In this document: positions 1-8,271 of the stretch, one piece after another
Numbering within the stretch: position 1 is the stretch's first letter
Layout: each line of letters starts with the position of its first letter
DNA from: Sphingomonas naasensis
GTDB taxonomy: Bacteria > Pseudomonadota > Alphaproteobacteria > Sphingomonadales > Sphingomonadaceae
DNA length: 64,000 nt
Direction: 5' to 3'
Assembly: GCF_004792695.1 (NCBI RefSeq)
Contig: NZ_SRXU01000008.1
Span: forward strand, 1 to 64,000
Program-made: the position numbers and the translations under genes
The notes under the pieces: generated by a model
Told to the model about the DNA's origin: nothing
Databases searched by the model: none
The model's input: only the letters and a program-made list of their open reading frames with translations

Positions 1-2
1 CG

Positions 3-146
3 GCGCCCGCTCCGGCGGCCGCGCCCGCCGCAGCTGCGCCCGCACCCGAGCCGATGACGGCCGCCCCCCCGCCGCCCGCGCCGCAGAGCTACCCGCCCTG
101 CTCGAAGACGGTGAAGGACCAGTGCCGCCAGCGCGGCGGCAAGTAA
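3..146 (+). CDS. C-terminal part of a small Ala/Pro-rich protein with a CRQRGG tail (partial)
   Basis: The gene begins outside the window; only the last 47 residues are seen. They are a low-complexity Ala/Pro stretch followed by a compact tail (YPPCSKTVKDQCRQRGGK) and a TAA stop. The tail closely matches the end of the next gene (YPICKRGQFDNCRQRGG), so the two are tandem paralogues with two conserved cysteines spaced for a possible disulphide. By analogy with its neighbour it is probably exported. Function is unknown. Confidence rests on the shared tail and on the terminator just downstream. Confidence 0.7.
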   Translation, partial: APAPAAAPAAAAPAPEPMTAAPPPPAPQSYPPCSKTVKDQCRQRGGK

Positions 147-175
147 TTCGTCGAAACCCATAAGGGTCGTCGCGG

Positions 176-204
176 GGCGCTCCACCTTCGGGTGGGGCGC
201 CTTT
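176..204 (+). terminator. Rho-independent terminator after the first gene
   Basis: An 11-bp GC-rich stem closed by a stable TTCG tetraloop is followed by a short run of T. It lies 30 bp after the stop of the upstream gene and separates the two tandem paralogues. Confidence 0.7.
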
Positions 205-275
205 GCGCATGCGCGGCGGAAACCAGGCGGCCCTGCCGCGTTTGCTGCCCGGCGGGGAGACCATAGGAGAGCCTC

Positions 276-596
276 ATGAAGCTGATCATCCTCGCCGCCG
301 CACTCGCGGCAAGCGGAACCGCCATCGCGCAGGAGATGCCGCAGCAGTCCACCACCACGACCACCACCACGACCGAGACGCGCGGCACGACCGGCGCCGG
401 CATGGCCGCGGAAGATCCCAAAGGCGGCTATATGCCGAGCGCGCCGGCGCCGAGCGGCACGCCGATGCCGGGCCAGCCGGTGATCTTCGTGCCCTCGCCC
501 TCCCCGAGCGAGGCCTATCCCGCCCCCGCCCCGCTCGATCACTATCCGATCTGCAAGCGCGGCCAGTTCGACAATTGCCGCCAGCGCGGTGGCTGA
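276..596 (+). CDS. Small secreted Thr/Pro-rich protein with a CRQRGG tail
   Basis: This 106-residue protein starts with a clear Sec signal peptide (MKLIILAAALAASGTAIAQ, predicted cut after AIA). A run of eight threonines and a Pro/Ser/Ala-rich middle follow, then the tail YPICKRGQFDNCRQRGG with two cysteines. A GGAGA ribosome site lies just upstream of the ATG. The tail is shared with the gene before it, so this looks like a tandem duplication of a periplasmic or surface protein. No family with known function is recognised. Confidence 0.8.
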   Translation: MKLIILAAALAASGTAIAQEMPQQSTTTTTTTTETRGTTGAGMAAEDPKGGYMPSAPAPSGTPMPGQPVIFVPSPSPSEAYPAPAPLDHYPICKRGQFDNCRQRGG

Positions 597-648
597 CACG
601 CGCCGGTCACCCGTCTAGGAAGCGCTCCTCGACCTTGAGGAGCGCTCC

Positions 649-1536
649 ATGGCCATAAGTTTCGACAACCGCGTCGCGATCGTCACCGGTGCCGGCGGCG
701 GGCTGGGCCGCGCCTATGCGCTCGAGCTGGCGCGGCGCGGCGCGAGGGTGGTGGTCAACGATCTCGGCGGCGCGCGCGACGGCACCGGCCATTCGGACGC
801 GGCGCTCGCGGTGGTCGCCGAAATCGAGGCGGCAGGCGGCGAGGCGATGTCGAACGGCGGCAGCGTCACCGATTACGACCAGATGGTCGCGATGGTCGCG
901 GCGGCGAAGGCGCGCTGGGGCCGCATCGACATATTGATCAACAATGCCGGCGTGCTGCGCGACCGCAGCTTCGCCAAGATGGAGCCGGAGGATTTCCGCT
1001 TCGTCATCGACGTCCATCTCAACGGCTCGGCCAATTGCACCAAGGCGGTGTGGGACACGATGCGCGAGCAGAATTACGGCCGCATCCTGATGACCGCCTC
1101 GTCGACGGGGCTGTTCGGCAATTTCGGCCAGGCCAATTACGGCGCGGCCAAGCTCGGGCTCGCCGGGCTGACCAAGACGCTCCATCTCGAGGGCGCCAAA
1201 TACGGGATCAAGGTCAACACGATCGCGCCGGTGGCGGGGACGCGGATGACCGAGGACATCTTCCCCGAGGCCGCGTTCGCGGCGTTCGCGCCCGAGAATG
1301 TCGCCCCCGCCGCGCTGTTCCTCGTCTCCGAGGACGCGCCGACCAACATGATCGTCGGCGCCGGCGCGGGCGTGGTGCAGGCCGCCTATGTCACGCTCAC
1401 CCAGGGCGCGAGGCTGGTCGAGGCGACTCCCGAGAGCGTCGCGGCGCAGTGGAGCGAGATCATCGACCGCAAGGGCGAGATCGTCCCCAATTCGGGCGCC
1501 GAGCAGACGATGCTGATCATGTCGAAGCTGCAATAG
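649..1536 (+). CDS. SDR-family 3-hydroxyacyl-CoA dehydrogenase-like oxidoreductase
   Basis: This is a classical short-chain dehydrogenase/reductase of 295 residues. The Rossmann motif TGAGGGLGR is at residues 13-21, NNAG at 98-101, serines near 151-152, and the catalytic YxxxK at Tyr164/Lys168. The long segment after beta-2 (VVNDLGGARDGTG) and the extended C-terminus resemble the dehydrogenase unit of multifunctional beta-oxidation proteins, so a 3-hydroxyacyl-CoA or related substrate is likely, with NAD(P) as cofactor. It is probably cytoplasmic. There is no adjacent hydratase or thiolase, so the substrate is an inference from family resemblance. Confidence 0.85.
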   Translation: MAISFDNRVAIVTGAGGGLGRAYALELARRGARVVVNDLGGARDGTGHSDAALAVVAEIEAAGGEAMSNGGSVTDYDQMVAMVAAAKARWGRIDILINNAGVLRDRSFAKMEPEDFRFVIDVHLNGSANCTKAVWDTMREQNYGRILMTASSTGLFGNFGQANYGAAKLGLAGLTKTLHLEGAKYGIKVNTIAPVAGTRMTEDIFPEAAFAAFAPENVAPAALFLVSEDAPTNMIVGAGAGVVQAAYVTLTQGARLVEATPESVAAQWSEIIDRKGEIVPNSGAEQTMLIMSKLQ

Positions 1537-1588
1537 CGATTGCGCCCGGGCACATCGCGGCGCAGTCTCCGGCCCGGAGGCGCGGCGG

Positions 1589-1846
1589 ATGCTCTTGCTG
1601 TTGGCATTGGTACAGGTGGTCGATCCCGACGAGGTCGTCACGGCGCCGCGCCTGTTCGCCAAACCCGAATGCCGCCGTCAGCTTTCCGGCGACGAGATCC
1701 TCGTCTGCCGCACGCGCGACCCCGATCGCATCGGGCGGACCGAGCCGAAACCCGATCCGATGACCGTCGACCGGCGCCCGAAGATCAGGATTACCGAGGG
1801 ACTTTGCCTGCGGATCGGCTTCTCCTTCGGGCTCTCGGCCTGCTGA
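1589..1846 (+). CDS. Small hypothetical protein with a CRRQ...GDEILVC motif
   Basis: An 85-codon gene begins at an ATG with a GGAGG ribosome site about 8 bp upstream. The first ten residues are hydrophobic and may be a short export signal. The centre has two cysteines in the pattern PECRRQ-x2-GDEILVCR, a pattern I associate with small exported proteins of sphingomonads. The rest is rich in Arg, Pro and Asp. Function is unknown. It could be expressed with the SDR gene 52 bp upstream. Confidence 0.55.
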   Translation: MLLLLALVQVVDPDEVVTAPRLFAKPECRRQLSGDEILVCRTRDPDRIGRTEPKPDPMTVDRRPKIRITEGLCLRIGFSFGLSAC

Positions 1847-1913
1847 GGCGTCATGCCGTATTGTTTCACTAACACACCTGTGCTAGGCGTACCCCACAAC
1901 AGGAGGATTGCCG

Positions 1914-3035
1914 ATGTATAGCGAAAGCGACCTGGCAGGCGCTGTGGAGGCGGGAGCGATCTCCCCCGAAGCGGCGGCTGCGCTCAGAAACCATGTGGCG
2001 ACGATACGCGCGACGCCGACCGTCGACGAAGAGAGCTTCCGGCTGCTGACCGGCTTCAACGACATCTTCGTCAGCATCGCGGCGGCGTTGATCCTCGTCG
2101 CGGTCGGCTGGATCGGCTTCTATATCGGCGGCAAGATCATGAACATCGACGCGCATGCCGGCCCGCGCCAGGTTGGCGTGGCGGTGGCGTTCGGGGGCTT
2201 CGCGGTGTCGATCACGAGCTGGCTGCTCGCCGAATATTTCACCAAACAGCGCCGCATGGCGCTTCCCAGCATCCTGCTGCTGCTCGGCTTCGCCGGCGGC
2301 TTCTTCGCCGGCCTCGGCGCGATCTGGGGCGCCAACGCGCCGTGGCTCGCCGAGCAGTTCAACCTCACCACCGACCTGCAGGAACAGCAGCTCGCCGGCG
2401 TGATCGGGATCATCGTGGGCATCGCCACCGCGGCCGCGACCTGGGTGCATTGGCGCCGCTTCATGGTGCCGATCACCGTCGCGGTCGGCGCGCTCGCGCT
2501 CGTCGCGGTCGCGGTCGGCGCGATCACCGCGTTCTTCCCCGCCTCGAAGGACGCGCTCAATCCGATGCTGCTGATCGCCGGCGTGCTGGTCTTCGTGTTC
2601 GCGATGCGCTGGGACATGTCCGATCGCGAGCGCCGCACCCGCCGCTCGGACGTCGCCTTCTGGCTGCACCTCGCCGCCGCGCCGCTGATCGCGCACCCGG
2701 TCTTCCACATGCTCGGGGTGTTCGACCACCGGATCGGCGTGCCGATGGCCGGCGTGGTGATCGCGCTCTACGTGGCGTTCGCCGCGGTGGCGCTGGCGGT
2801 CGACCGCCGCGCGCTGCTCGTCTCGAGCCTCGTCTATGTGCTCTGGGCGATGTTCGAGCTGTTCGAGCAGAGCGGTGCCGTCGAGCTCGCCGCGGCGCTG
2901 ACCGCGCTGGTGATCGGCTCGGCGCTGCTGACCCTCTCGGCCTTCTGGCAACCGATGCGCCGCAGCGTGATCGGCCTGCTCGGCAAGGATCTCGAGGGGC
3001 GGCTGCCGCCGACGCAACAGGTGGCGATCGCCTGA
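1914..3035 (+). CDS. DUF2157-like multi-pass membrane protein
   Basis: This 373-residue protein has a soluble N-terminal segment (ESDLAGAVEAGAISPEAAAALRNH), then about ten hydrophobic segments over residues 45-355 separated by short charged loops. The start is the ATG 7 bp after a perfect AGGAGG; a TTG two codons upstream overlaps that site and is rejected. The N-terminal 'leaves/ages' helix followed by paired membrane helices resembles the DUF2157 family of inner membrane proteins of unknown function. A strong terminator follows, so it is transcribed alone or with what precedes it. Confidence 0.75.
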   Translation: MYSESDLAGAVEAGAISPEAAAALRNHVATIRATPTVDEESFRLLTGFNDIFVSIAAALILVAVGWIGFYIGGKIMNIDAHAGPRQVGVAVAFGGFAVSITSWLLAEYFTKQRRMALPSILLLLGFAGGFFAGLGAIWGANAPWLAEQFNLTTDLQEQQLAGVIGIIVGIATAAATWVHWRRFMVPITVAVGALALVAVAVGAITAFFPASKDALNPMLLIAGVLVFVFAMRWDMSDRERRTRRSDVAFWLHLAAAPLIAHPVFHMLGVFDHRIGVPMAGVVIALYVAFAAVALAVDRRALLVSSLVYVLWAMFELFEQSGAVELAAALTALVIGSALLTLSAFWQPMRRSVIGLLGKDLEGRLPPTQQVAIA

Positions 3036-3056
3036 GGCCGCGCCTATCCAATACCG

Positions 3057-3084
3057 GGCCCGGGAGGCGACTCCCGGGCCTTTT
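3057..3084 (+). terminator. Rho-independent terminator after the DUF2157-like gene
   Basis: A perfect 10-bp stem (GGCCCGGGAG / CTCCCGGGCC) with a GCGA loop is followed directly by TTTT. It sits 21 bp after the stop codon. Confidence 0.9.
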
Positions 3085-3108
3085 GCACGACTGAAGGGGA
3101 GAAGAGCA

Positions 3109-3606
3109 TTGGCTGGATATCGCGGGTTTTTCGCCCTGGGTACGACACTGGCGCTGGCAGCCATGGCGGCGCCGGCGGCGGCGCAAAGCGCCGAAGACGC
3201 GCCGCTGATCGCGTTGGTCAACAAGTTCGTCGAGGCCGAGCGCCAATACGACCAGAAGCAGATCGCCGCGCTGATCACCGATGACTATGCCGAGGTGTCG
3301 CCGCTCGGCGAGCTCGACCTGCACGACGCGTTCCTCGGCTTCTACGCCCCCGACAAGAAGCGCGAAGTCCCCGCGACGACGCTGAGCGCGCCGCTGGTGC
3401 GGCGCTATGGCGACAGCGCCTCGATCATCACGACGATTTCCTTCCAGCGCCCCGGCCCCGACGGCCAGCCGCGCACCGCCTCGATCCGGGTCGGCTTCCT
3501 CGCGGTGAAGACGAAGGACGGCTGGAAGCTCGCCTCGGCGCAATATACGCCCGAGCGGCCCAAGGCGCCGGCAGCACCGGCCGCGCCGGCGGCACCGGCG
3601 AAGTAA
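3109..3606 (+). CDS. Secreted NTF2-like / SnoaL-like domain protein
   Basis: The start is a TTG preceded by a purine-rich GAAGGGGAGAAG site. An N-terminal signal peptide ends at about AAAQ (residue 26). Residues 30-145 have the layout of the DUF4440/SnoaL-like NTF2 fold: an opening helix (LIALVNKFVEAERQYD), the 'ALITDDYAEVSP' strand, and closing strands ending WKLASAQYT. The last 20 residues are a Pro/Ala repeat. Such proteins are often small periplasmic binding or enzyme-like domains, but no catalytic residue can be assigned. A role is not inferred. Confidence 0.75.
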   Translation: MAGYRGFFALGTTLALAAMAAPAAAQSAEDAPLIALVNKFVEAERQYDQKQIAALITDDYAEVSPLGELDLHDAFLGFYAPDKKREVPATTLSAPLVRRYGDSASIITTISFQRPGPDGQPRTASIRVGFLAVKTKDGWKLASAQYTPERPKAPAAPAAPAAPAK

Positions 3607-3608
3607 CA

Positions 3609-3701
3609 CCCCCTCCTGCACGGGGGGCGCTTCGGCGCGCAAGGTCTCGTCGAGACATCCCCCACCCCACCGCCTCCCCTGAAGGGGAGGGGCCAGAGGG
3701 G
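3609..3701. repeat. GC-rich intergenic inverted-repeat segment
   Basis: The gap between the convergent NTF2-like and DUF2794 genes holds C-rich and G-rich arms (CCCCCTCC near 3610 and GAGGGGG near 3696) plus an internal CCTCCCCTGAAGGGGAGG hairpin. It resembles the intergenic repeats at 36199 and 42519 only in style. It may also work as a two-way terminator. Confidence 0.4.
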
Positions 3702-3704
3702 GTT

Positions 3705-4043
3705 CTAGTCGCCGACCAGCTTCATCAGCCGGCGCTCGACCGGCGCGAGCACCGGGCCGAGATCATGGCCGCGCTTGAGCACCATGCCGGCTTCGTGGAC
3801 CAGCGCCCACATGCCCTGACGGTTGCGCAGCGCGGGGCGCTTCTCGATCCGGTATTCGGGGTGCTCGGCAGCGCGGCGAAAGGCGGCGAACACCGCGGCG
3901 TCGTGATCGAACTGGATCGCATAATCGCGCCAATGCCCCGCGGCGACCATGCGGCCGTAGAGATCGAGGATGCGGGTCAATTCGAGACGCTCGAAGCCTA
4001 CCTGGCTGGGACGACCGATCGGGAGCGGCGTGACGATACCCAT
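3705..4043 (-). CDS. DUF2794 domain-containing protein
   Basis: This 112-residue protein matches the alphaproteobacterial DUF2794 family: an N-terminal 'FERLELTRILDLYGRMVAAGHWRDYAIQF' block, then the conserved tail with RIEKRPALRNRQGMWALV and a closing Lys/Arg-rich helix. It looks soluble and cytoplasmic. Its ATG overlaps the stop of cysE (TGATG), which implies translational coupling. The family has no established biochemical function, and nothing in the context settles it beyond the link to serine acetyltransferase. Confidence 0.85.
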   Translation of the reverse strand: MGIVTPLPIGRPSQVGFERLELTRILDLYGRMVAAGHWRDYAIQFDHDAAVFAAFRRAAEHPEYRIEKRPALRNRQGMWALVHEAGMVLKRGHDLGPVLAPVERRLMKLVGD

Positions 4044-4750
4044 CAGGCGCGATCGCGGCGCCCCGTGTCGCTTTGCGGCTCGCCACCCGCCTCGCGCGCC
4101 TCGATCATCGCGTCGAGCCGCTTGCGCAGCGTCTCGAGCTCGCAGCGCATGATCTCGAGCTTCTGGGTCGACGGATCGAACAGCTCGCTGCACGGCGTGC
4201 CATAGGGCACGAAGTCCTTCTGCCACGTCCGCGCCTCGACCAGCGTCGGCTTGGCCGGGATGCCGACCATCACCGCGCCTTCGGGGACCTCCCGCGTCAC
4301 CACCGCATTGGCGCCGATCCGCGCGCGCGCGCCGACGGTGATCGGGCCGAGCACCTGCGCGCCCGAGCCGATGATCACCCCGGTCTCGATCGTCGGGTGC
4401 CGCTTGCCCGCGACGCCATTGTCGGGGCTGGTGCCGCCGAGCGTGACGCATTGGTACATGGTGACGTCGTCGCCGATCTCGGCGGTCTCGCCGATCACCA
4501 CGAAGCCATGATCGATGAAGAAGTTGCGGCCGATCGTCGCGCCCGGGTGGATGTCGATCGCCGTCATCCAGCGCGACCAGTGATTTACCGCGCGGGCAAG
4601 GAAGAACCAGCCGCCCTTGTAGAGCCGGTGCGCGATCCGATGATAGAAAACCGCCCACACGCCCGGATAGAGCAGGATTTCGGCACGGCTGCGCGGCGCG
4701 GGATCGCGCGCGTGAATCGAATCGAGATAGGCCTTCAAGCGACGGAACAT
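4043..4750 (-). CDS. cysE: Serine O-acetyltransferase
   Basis: CysE transfers acetyl from acetyl-CoA to L-serine, the first committed step of cysteine synthesis. The protein is 235 residues, the short form without the long N-terminal helical domain of the enteric enzyme. Left-handed beta-helix hexapeptide repeats run from about residue 65 to 165 (IHPGATIGRNFFIDHGFVVIG... onward), with the family hallmarks DIHPGA, DHG, GVTLGGT-like YQCVTLGG and GIPAKP. The start is the ATG at 4750, preceded by GGGAACC; a longer upstream reading has no ribosome site. It is divergent from a TauE/SafE exporter, so the pair is plausibly a sulfur-linked unit. Confidence 0.92.
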   Translation of the reverse strand: MFRRLKAYLDSIHARDPAPRSRAEILLYPGVWAVFYHRIAHRLYKGGWFFLARAVNHWSRWMTAIDIHPGATIGRNFFIDHGFVVIGETAEIGDDVTMYQCVTLGGTSPDNGVAGKRHPTIETGVIIGSGAQVLGPITVGARARIGANAVVTREVPEGAVMVGIPAKPTLVEARTWQKDFVPYGTPCSELFDPSTQKLEIMRCELETLRKRLDAMIEAREAGGEPQSDTGRRDRA

Positions 4751-4834
4751 GGCCGGTTCCCCTTTGCCGCGCCCATTTAATGCACAAAGCGCCCGATTTC
4801 CAGAACGTCCCCTCTCCGGACTTGTCCCGGCTAA

Positions 4835-4850
4835 ACACGATGTATCTTGT
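4835..4850. promoter_or_regulatory. Candidate operator palindrome between cysE and the TSUP gene
   Basis: The 155-bp divergent gap contains ACACGATGTATCTTGT, an imperfect palindrome with six-base half-sites separated by TGTA. It lies 85 bp from cysE and 56 bp from the exporter start, a good position for a shared regulator. The regulator is not identified. Confidence 0.4.
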
Positions 4851-4905
4851 GGGAATTCGACCCGCACGGCATTCCTGCGCGTCCAACTACGGATGAAGGG
4901 CGCGG

Positions 4906-5664
4906 ATGATCTTCGGAATTGACCTCACGGCGCTTCTCCCGTTCATCGCCGTGGGCTTCGCCGCGCAGATGGTCGACGGGGCGCTGGGCATGGCGTTCGG
5001 CGTCATCTCGAACACGCTGCTGCTCAGCCTCGGCGTGCCGCCGGCAATGGCATCGGCCGGCGTCCATACCGTCGAGACCTTCACCACCGCGGTTTCGGGC
5101 ATCAGCCACGCGCTGCACAAGAACGTGAACTGGAAGCTGTTCCTGCGCATCGCCGTGCCCGGGGTGATCGGCGGCGCGCTGGGTGCCTATGTGCTCTCCA
5201 ACATCCACGCGGCGACCGCCAAGCCGTTCATTCTCGCCTATCTGACTGCGATAGGCCTGTACCTGCTCTGGCGCAGCCGCCATTATCCGCCGCACGAGCG
5301 CAGCCCCAAGATCGTCGAGCCGCTCGGGCTCGCCGGCGGCTTTCTCGACGCGGCGGGCGGCGGCGGCTGGGGCCCGGTGGTGACGAGCAACCTGCTCGTC
5401 CAGGGATCGAGCCCGCGCACCACGATCGGCACGGTCAACACCGCCGAATTCTTCGTCACCGCCACCATCTCGGCGACCTTCATCACCCAGCTCGGTCTCA
5501 AGGCGTTCACCGTCGCGACGATCGGGCTGCTGATCGGCGGGGTGATCGCGGCACCGCTCGGCGCGCGGCTCGCCAAGCGCGTCGAGCCCAAGACCTTGAT
5601 GCTGATGGTCGGCGTGGTGCTGACGCTCACCAGCGTCTACAATTTGTATCTCGCGCTGCGCTAA
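4906..5664 (+). CDS. TSUP family (TauE/SafE) sulfite or sulfur-compound exporter
   Basis: This is a 252-residue inner membrane protein with about eight hydrophobic helices arranged as two inverted repeats. The first half has the signature AAQMVDGALGMAFGVISN and the second has GGFLDAAGGGGWGPVVTSN, the paired Asp-Gly-Gly motifs typical of TauE/SafE permeases. Family members move sulfite, organosulfonates or other small anions across the inner membrane. Placement back to back with cysE supports a sulfur-related substrate, but the exact ligand cannot be read from sequence. Confidence 0.85.
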   Translation: MIFGIDLTALLPFIAVGFAAQMVDGALGMAFGVISNTLLLSLGVPPAMASAGVHTVETFTTAVSGISHALHKNVNWKLFLRIAVPGVIGGALGAYVLSNIHAATAKPFILAYLTAIGLYLLWRSRHYPPHERSPKIVEPLGLAGGFLDAAGGGGWGPVVTSNLLVQGSSPRTTIGTVNTAEFFVTATISATFITQLGLKAFTVATIGLLIGGVIAAPLGARLAKRVEPKTLMLMVGVVLTLTSVYNLYLALR

Positions 5665-5889
5665 GTCTTTTCGCTGCGTTGCAAAATGGCCTTGGCCGCC
5701 CCGAGGGGCGTCCGGGCCATTTTCATATCTGCGAAGTTCGGCAGGTAACGCATTGCGCGTTCAGTCGATCATTCCACCTAGATTGAGTGACGCAATCGAT
5801 CAGCGCAAGTGAGGCTTCCCATTTCAAACTGCGGTGCAGCGCGCCTATATGCCGCATCGCAACACCACGTCCATTGGAGGAAAATTCGC

Positions 5890-6453
5890 ATGGCGCTCAT
5901 CGGAAGCACGATTCTGCCGTTCACCGCACAGGCCTATAAGGAAGGCAAGTTCGTGCAGGTCACCGATGCCGACACCCGCGGCAAGTGGGCGGTGTTCTTC
6001 TTCTACCCGGCCGACTTCACCTTCGTCTGCCCGACCGAGCTCGAGGACCTCGCCGACATCTACCCGACGCTGCAGAAGATGGGCGTCGAGGTCTATTCGG
6101 TGTCGACCGACACGCATTTCAGCCACAAGGCATGGCACGACACCTCGCCGGCGATCGGCAAGATCAACTATTACATGCTCGGCGACCAGAACCATGTCCT
6201 CAGCACCAACTTCCAGGTGCTGCGTGAAGGCCAGGGCCTTGCCGACCGCGGCACCTTCGTCGTCGATCCCGAGGGTGTGATCCAGCTGGTCGAGATCACC
6301 AGCGAAGGCGTCGGCCGCAACGCCGCCGAGCTGCTGCGCAAGATCAAGGCTGCGCAGTATATCGCCGCACACCCCGGCGAAGTCTGCCCGGCCAAGTGGG
6401 AAGAGGGCGAAGAGACGCTCGCGCCTTCGCTCGACCTCGTCGGCAAGATCTAA
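5890..6453 (+). CDS. ahpC: Alkyl hydroperoxide reductase peroxidase subunit (peroxiredoxin)
   Basis: AhpC reduces hydrogen peroxide and organic hydroperoxides using electrons from AhpF. The 187-residue protein is the usual length. The peroxidatic cysteine is Cys47 in FTFVCPTE and the resolving cysteine is Cys166 in GEVCPAKW, so it is a typical 2-Cys peroxiredoxin. The start is the ATG at 5890 with GGAGGA 8 bp upstream; an in-frame extension to 5809 has no ribosome site. A terminator lies before ahpF, so AhpC can be made in excess of AhpF. OxyR, encoded 3 kb downstream, is the expected activator. Confidence 0.97.
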   Translation: MALIGSTILPFTAQAYKEGKFVQVTDADTRGKWAVFFFYPADFTFVCPTELEDLADIYPTLQKMGVEVYSVSTDTHFSHKAWHDTSPAIGKINYYMLGDQNHVLSTNFQVLREGQGLADRGTFVVDPEGVIQLVEITSEGVGRNAAELLRKIKAAQYIAAHPGEVCPAKWEEGEETLAPSLDLVGKI

Positions 6454-6497
6454 CCGTTAAGGCGCCCTCCCCTCCCCCCTTTGTGGGGGCGCCGATT

Positions 6498-6531
6498 CGG
6501 CCCGGGGTGGACCACCATCCCGGGCCGTTTT
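6498..6531 (+). terminator. Terminator between ahpC and ahpF
   Basis: A 9-bp CGGCCCGGG stem, extended inward by TGG/CCA pairs, is followed by GTTTTC. It is 45 bp after the ahpC stop. Partial read-through would set the AhpC:AhpF ratio. Confidence 0.75.
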
Positions 6532-6550
6532 CTTCTCGGCCCTGGCCATC

Positions 6551-6628
6551 GTGCTCCTGCGGAAGCAGGAGCCCAGAGCCACGGGCGGCGAATCTCGTAA
6601 CCCTGGGCTCCTGCTTTCGCGGGAGCAC
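6551..6628. repeat. REP-like inverted repeat with 28-bp arms
   Basis: Two 28-bp arms (6551-6578 and 6601-6628) are reverse complements with three mismatches. The arms start GTGCTCC and each holds its own small hairpin (CTCCTGC...GCAGGAG). The arm length equals that of the repeats at 33573 and 41418, so it belongs to the same general class of intergenic REP pair. Confidence 0.75.
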
Positions 6629-6654
6629 TGGCTGATCAAGTTTTGGAGTACCTC

Positions 6655-8235
6655 ATGCTCGACGCCAATCTGACGCAGCAGCTCAAGACCTATCTGGTCA
6701 ACATCCGGCAGCCGATCGAGCTCGTCGCCAGCCTGGGCGACGACGCCAAATCGGGCGAACTCGAGCGGCTGCTGGGCGACATCGCGGCGCTCTCCGACGA
6801 CATCAGCGTCGTCCGCAAGGACGATGCCCGCAAGCCCAGCTTCATGATCCGCCGCGCCGGCACCGATATCGGCGTGCGCTTCGCGGGCCTGCCGATGGGG
6901 CATGAATTCACGTCGCTGGTGCTCGCGTTGCTGCAGGTCGGCGGGCATCCCTCGCGCGCCGCGCAGGAGCTGATCGAGCAAGTGAAAAATCTCGACGGCG
7001 ATTTCGCATTCGAGACCTATTTCTCGCTGTCGTGCCAGAATTGCCCCGACGTGGTGCAGGCGCTCAACCTGATGGCGGTGCTCAATCCGCGCATCAAGCA
7101 CGTCGCGATCGACGGCGCGCTGTTCAAGAACGAAGTCGAAACCCGGAAAGTGATGGCCGTGCCGACGGTGTTCCTCAACGGCGAACCCTTCGGCCAGGGC
7201 CGGATGGAGCTCGAGCAGATCGTCGCCAGGCTTGACACCGGCGCCGAGGCGCGCGCGGCCGAGCGGATCAAGATCAAGGATGCGTTCGACGTGCTCGTCG
7301 TCGGCGGTGGTCCTGCCGGTGCGGCGGCGGCGATCTATGCGGCGCGCAAAGGCATCCGCGTCGGCGTGGCGGCCGAACGCTTCGGCGGGCAGGTGCTCGA
7401 CACGATGGCGATCGAGAATTTCATCTCGGTGCCGCACACCGAGGGGCCGAAGCTCGCGGCGCAGCTCGAGCAGCACGTCAAGGATTATGACGTCGACGTG
7501 ATGAACCTGCAGCGCGCCGAGAAGCTGATCCCGGCGCCGACCGAAGGCGGGCTGCACGAAGTGAAGCTCGCCAATGGCGCGAGCCTCAAGGCGCGGACGG
7601 TGATCCTTTCGACCGGGGCGCGCTGGCGGACGATGAACGTGCCCGGCGAGGACGCATATCGCAACAAGGGCGTGGCCTATTGCCCGCATTGCGACGGCCC
7701 GTTGTTCAAGGGCAAGCGCGTCGCGGTGATCGGCGGCGGCAACTCCGGCGTGGAAGCCGCGATCGACCTCGCCGGTATCGTCGCGCACGTCACGCTGATC
7801 GAATATGACGGCGATCTGCGCGCCGACGCGGTGCTTCAGCGCAAGCTGGCGACCCTGCCGAACGTCAAGGTGATCACCTCGGCGCTGACCACCGAGGTGC
7901 AGGGCGACGGCGAGAAGGTGACCGGGCTGGTCTATAAGGATCGCAACCACGGCACGTCGCACGAGATCGCGCTCGAAGGCATCTTCGTCCAGATCGGGCT
8001 GGTGCCGAACACCGAGTGGCTCAAGGATTCGGTCGCGCTGTCGAACCGCGGCGAGATCGAGATCGACGCGCGCGGCGAGACCTCGCAGCGAGGCATCTTC
8101 GCCGCGGGCGACGCGACGACGGTGCCGTACAAGCAGATCGTCATCGCGATGGGCGCAGGCTCGACCGCGGCGCTCTCGGCGTTCGACTATCTGATCCGGC
8201 TGCCGGCCGAGGAACTGGTCGAAGCGGCGGCGTGA
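6655..8235 (+). CDS. ahpF: Alkyl hydroperoxide reductase flavoprotein subunit
   Basis: AhpF passes electrons from NADH through FAD and two disulphide centres to AhpC. The 526-residue protein has the full architecture: an N-terminal tandem thioredoxin-fold domain with the redox pair Cys127/Cys130 (SCQNC), an FAD-binding GGGPAG near 217-222, the thioredoxin-reductase-like centre Cys343/Cys346 (YCPHCDG), a nucleotide-binding GGGNSG near 361-366, and the closing FAD motif GIFAAGDAT. The start is ATG 6655 with GGAG 6 bp upstream, not the TTG four codons earlier that overlaps that site. Confidence 0.97.
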   Translation: MLDANLTQQLKTYLVNIRQPIELVASLGDDAKSGELERLLGDIAALSDDISVVRKDDARKPSFMIRRAGTDIGVRFAGLPMGHEFTSLVLALLQVGGHPSRAAQELIEQVKNLDGDFAFETYFSLSCQNCPDVVQALNLMAVLNPRIKHVAIDGALFKNEVETRKVMAVPTVFLNGEPFGQGRMELEQIVARLDTGAEARAAERIKIKDAFDVLVVGGGPAGAAAAIYAARKGIRVGVAAERFGGQVLDTMAIENFISVPHTEGPKLAAQLEQHVKDYDVDVMNLQRAEKLIPAPTEGGLHEVKLANGASLKARTVILSTGARWRTMNVPGEDAYRNKGVAYCPHCDGPLFKGKRVAVIGGGNSGVEAAIDLAGIVAHVTLIEYDGDLRADAVLQRKLATLPNVKVITSALTTEVQGDGEKVTGLVYKDRNHGTSHEIALEGIFVQIGLVPNTEWLKDSVALSNRGEIEIDARGETSQRGIFAAGDATTVPYKQIVIAMGAGSTAALSAFDYLIRLPAEELVEAAA

Positions 8236-8271
8236 TATCGCAGGGGCGTCCCGGTGACGCCCCTGCCCTCG

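Noticed and set aside
607-1662. Long minus-strand frame opposite the SDR gene
   Set aside because: Its product is Arg/His-rich with no family features and mirrors the codon pattern of the clear SDR dehydrogenase on the plus strand. Long antisense frames are common in GC-rich genomes.
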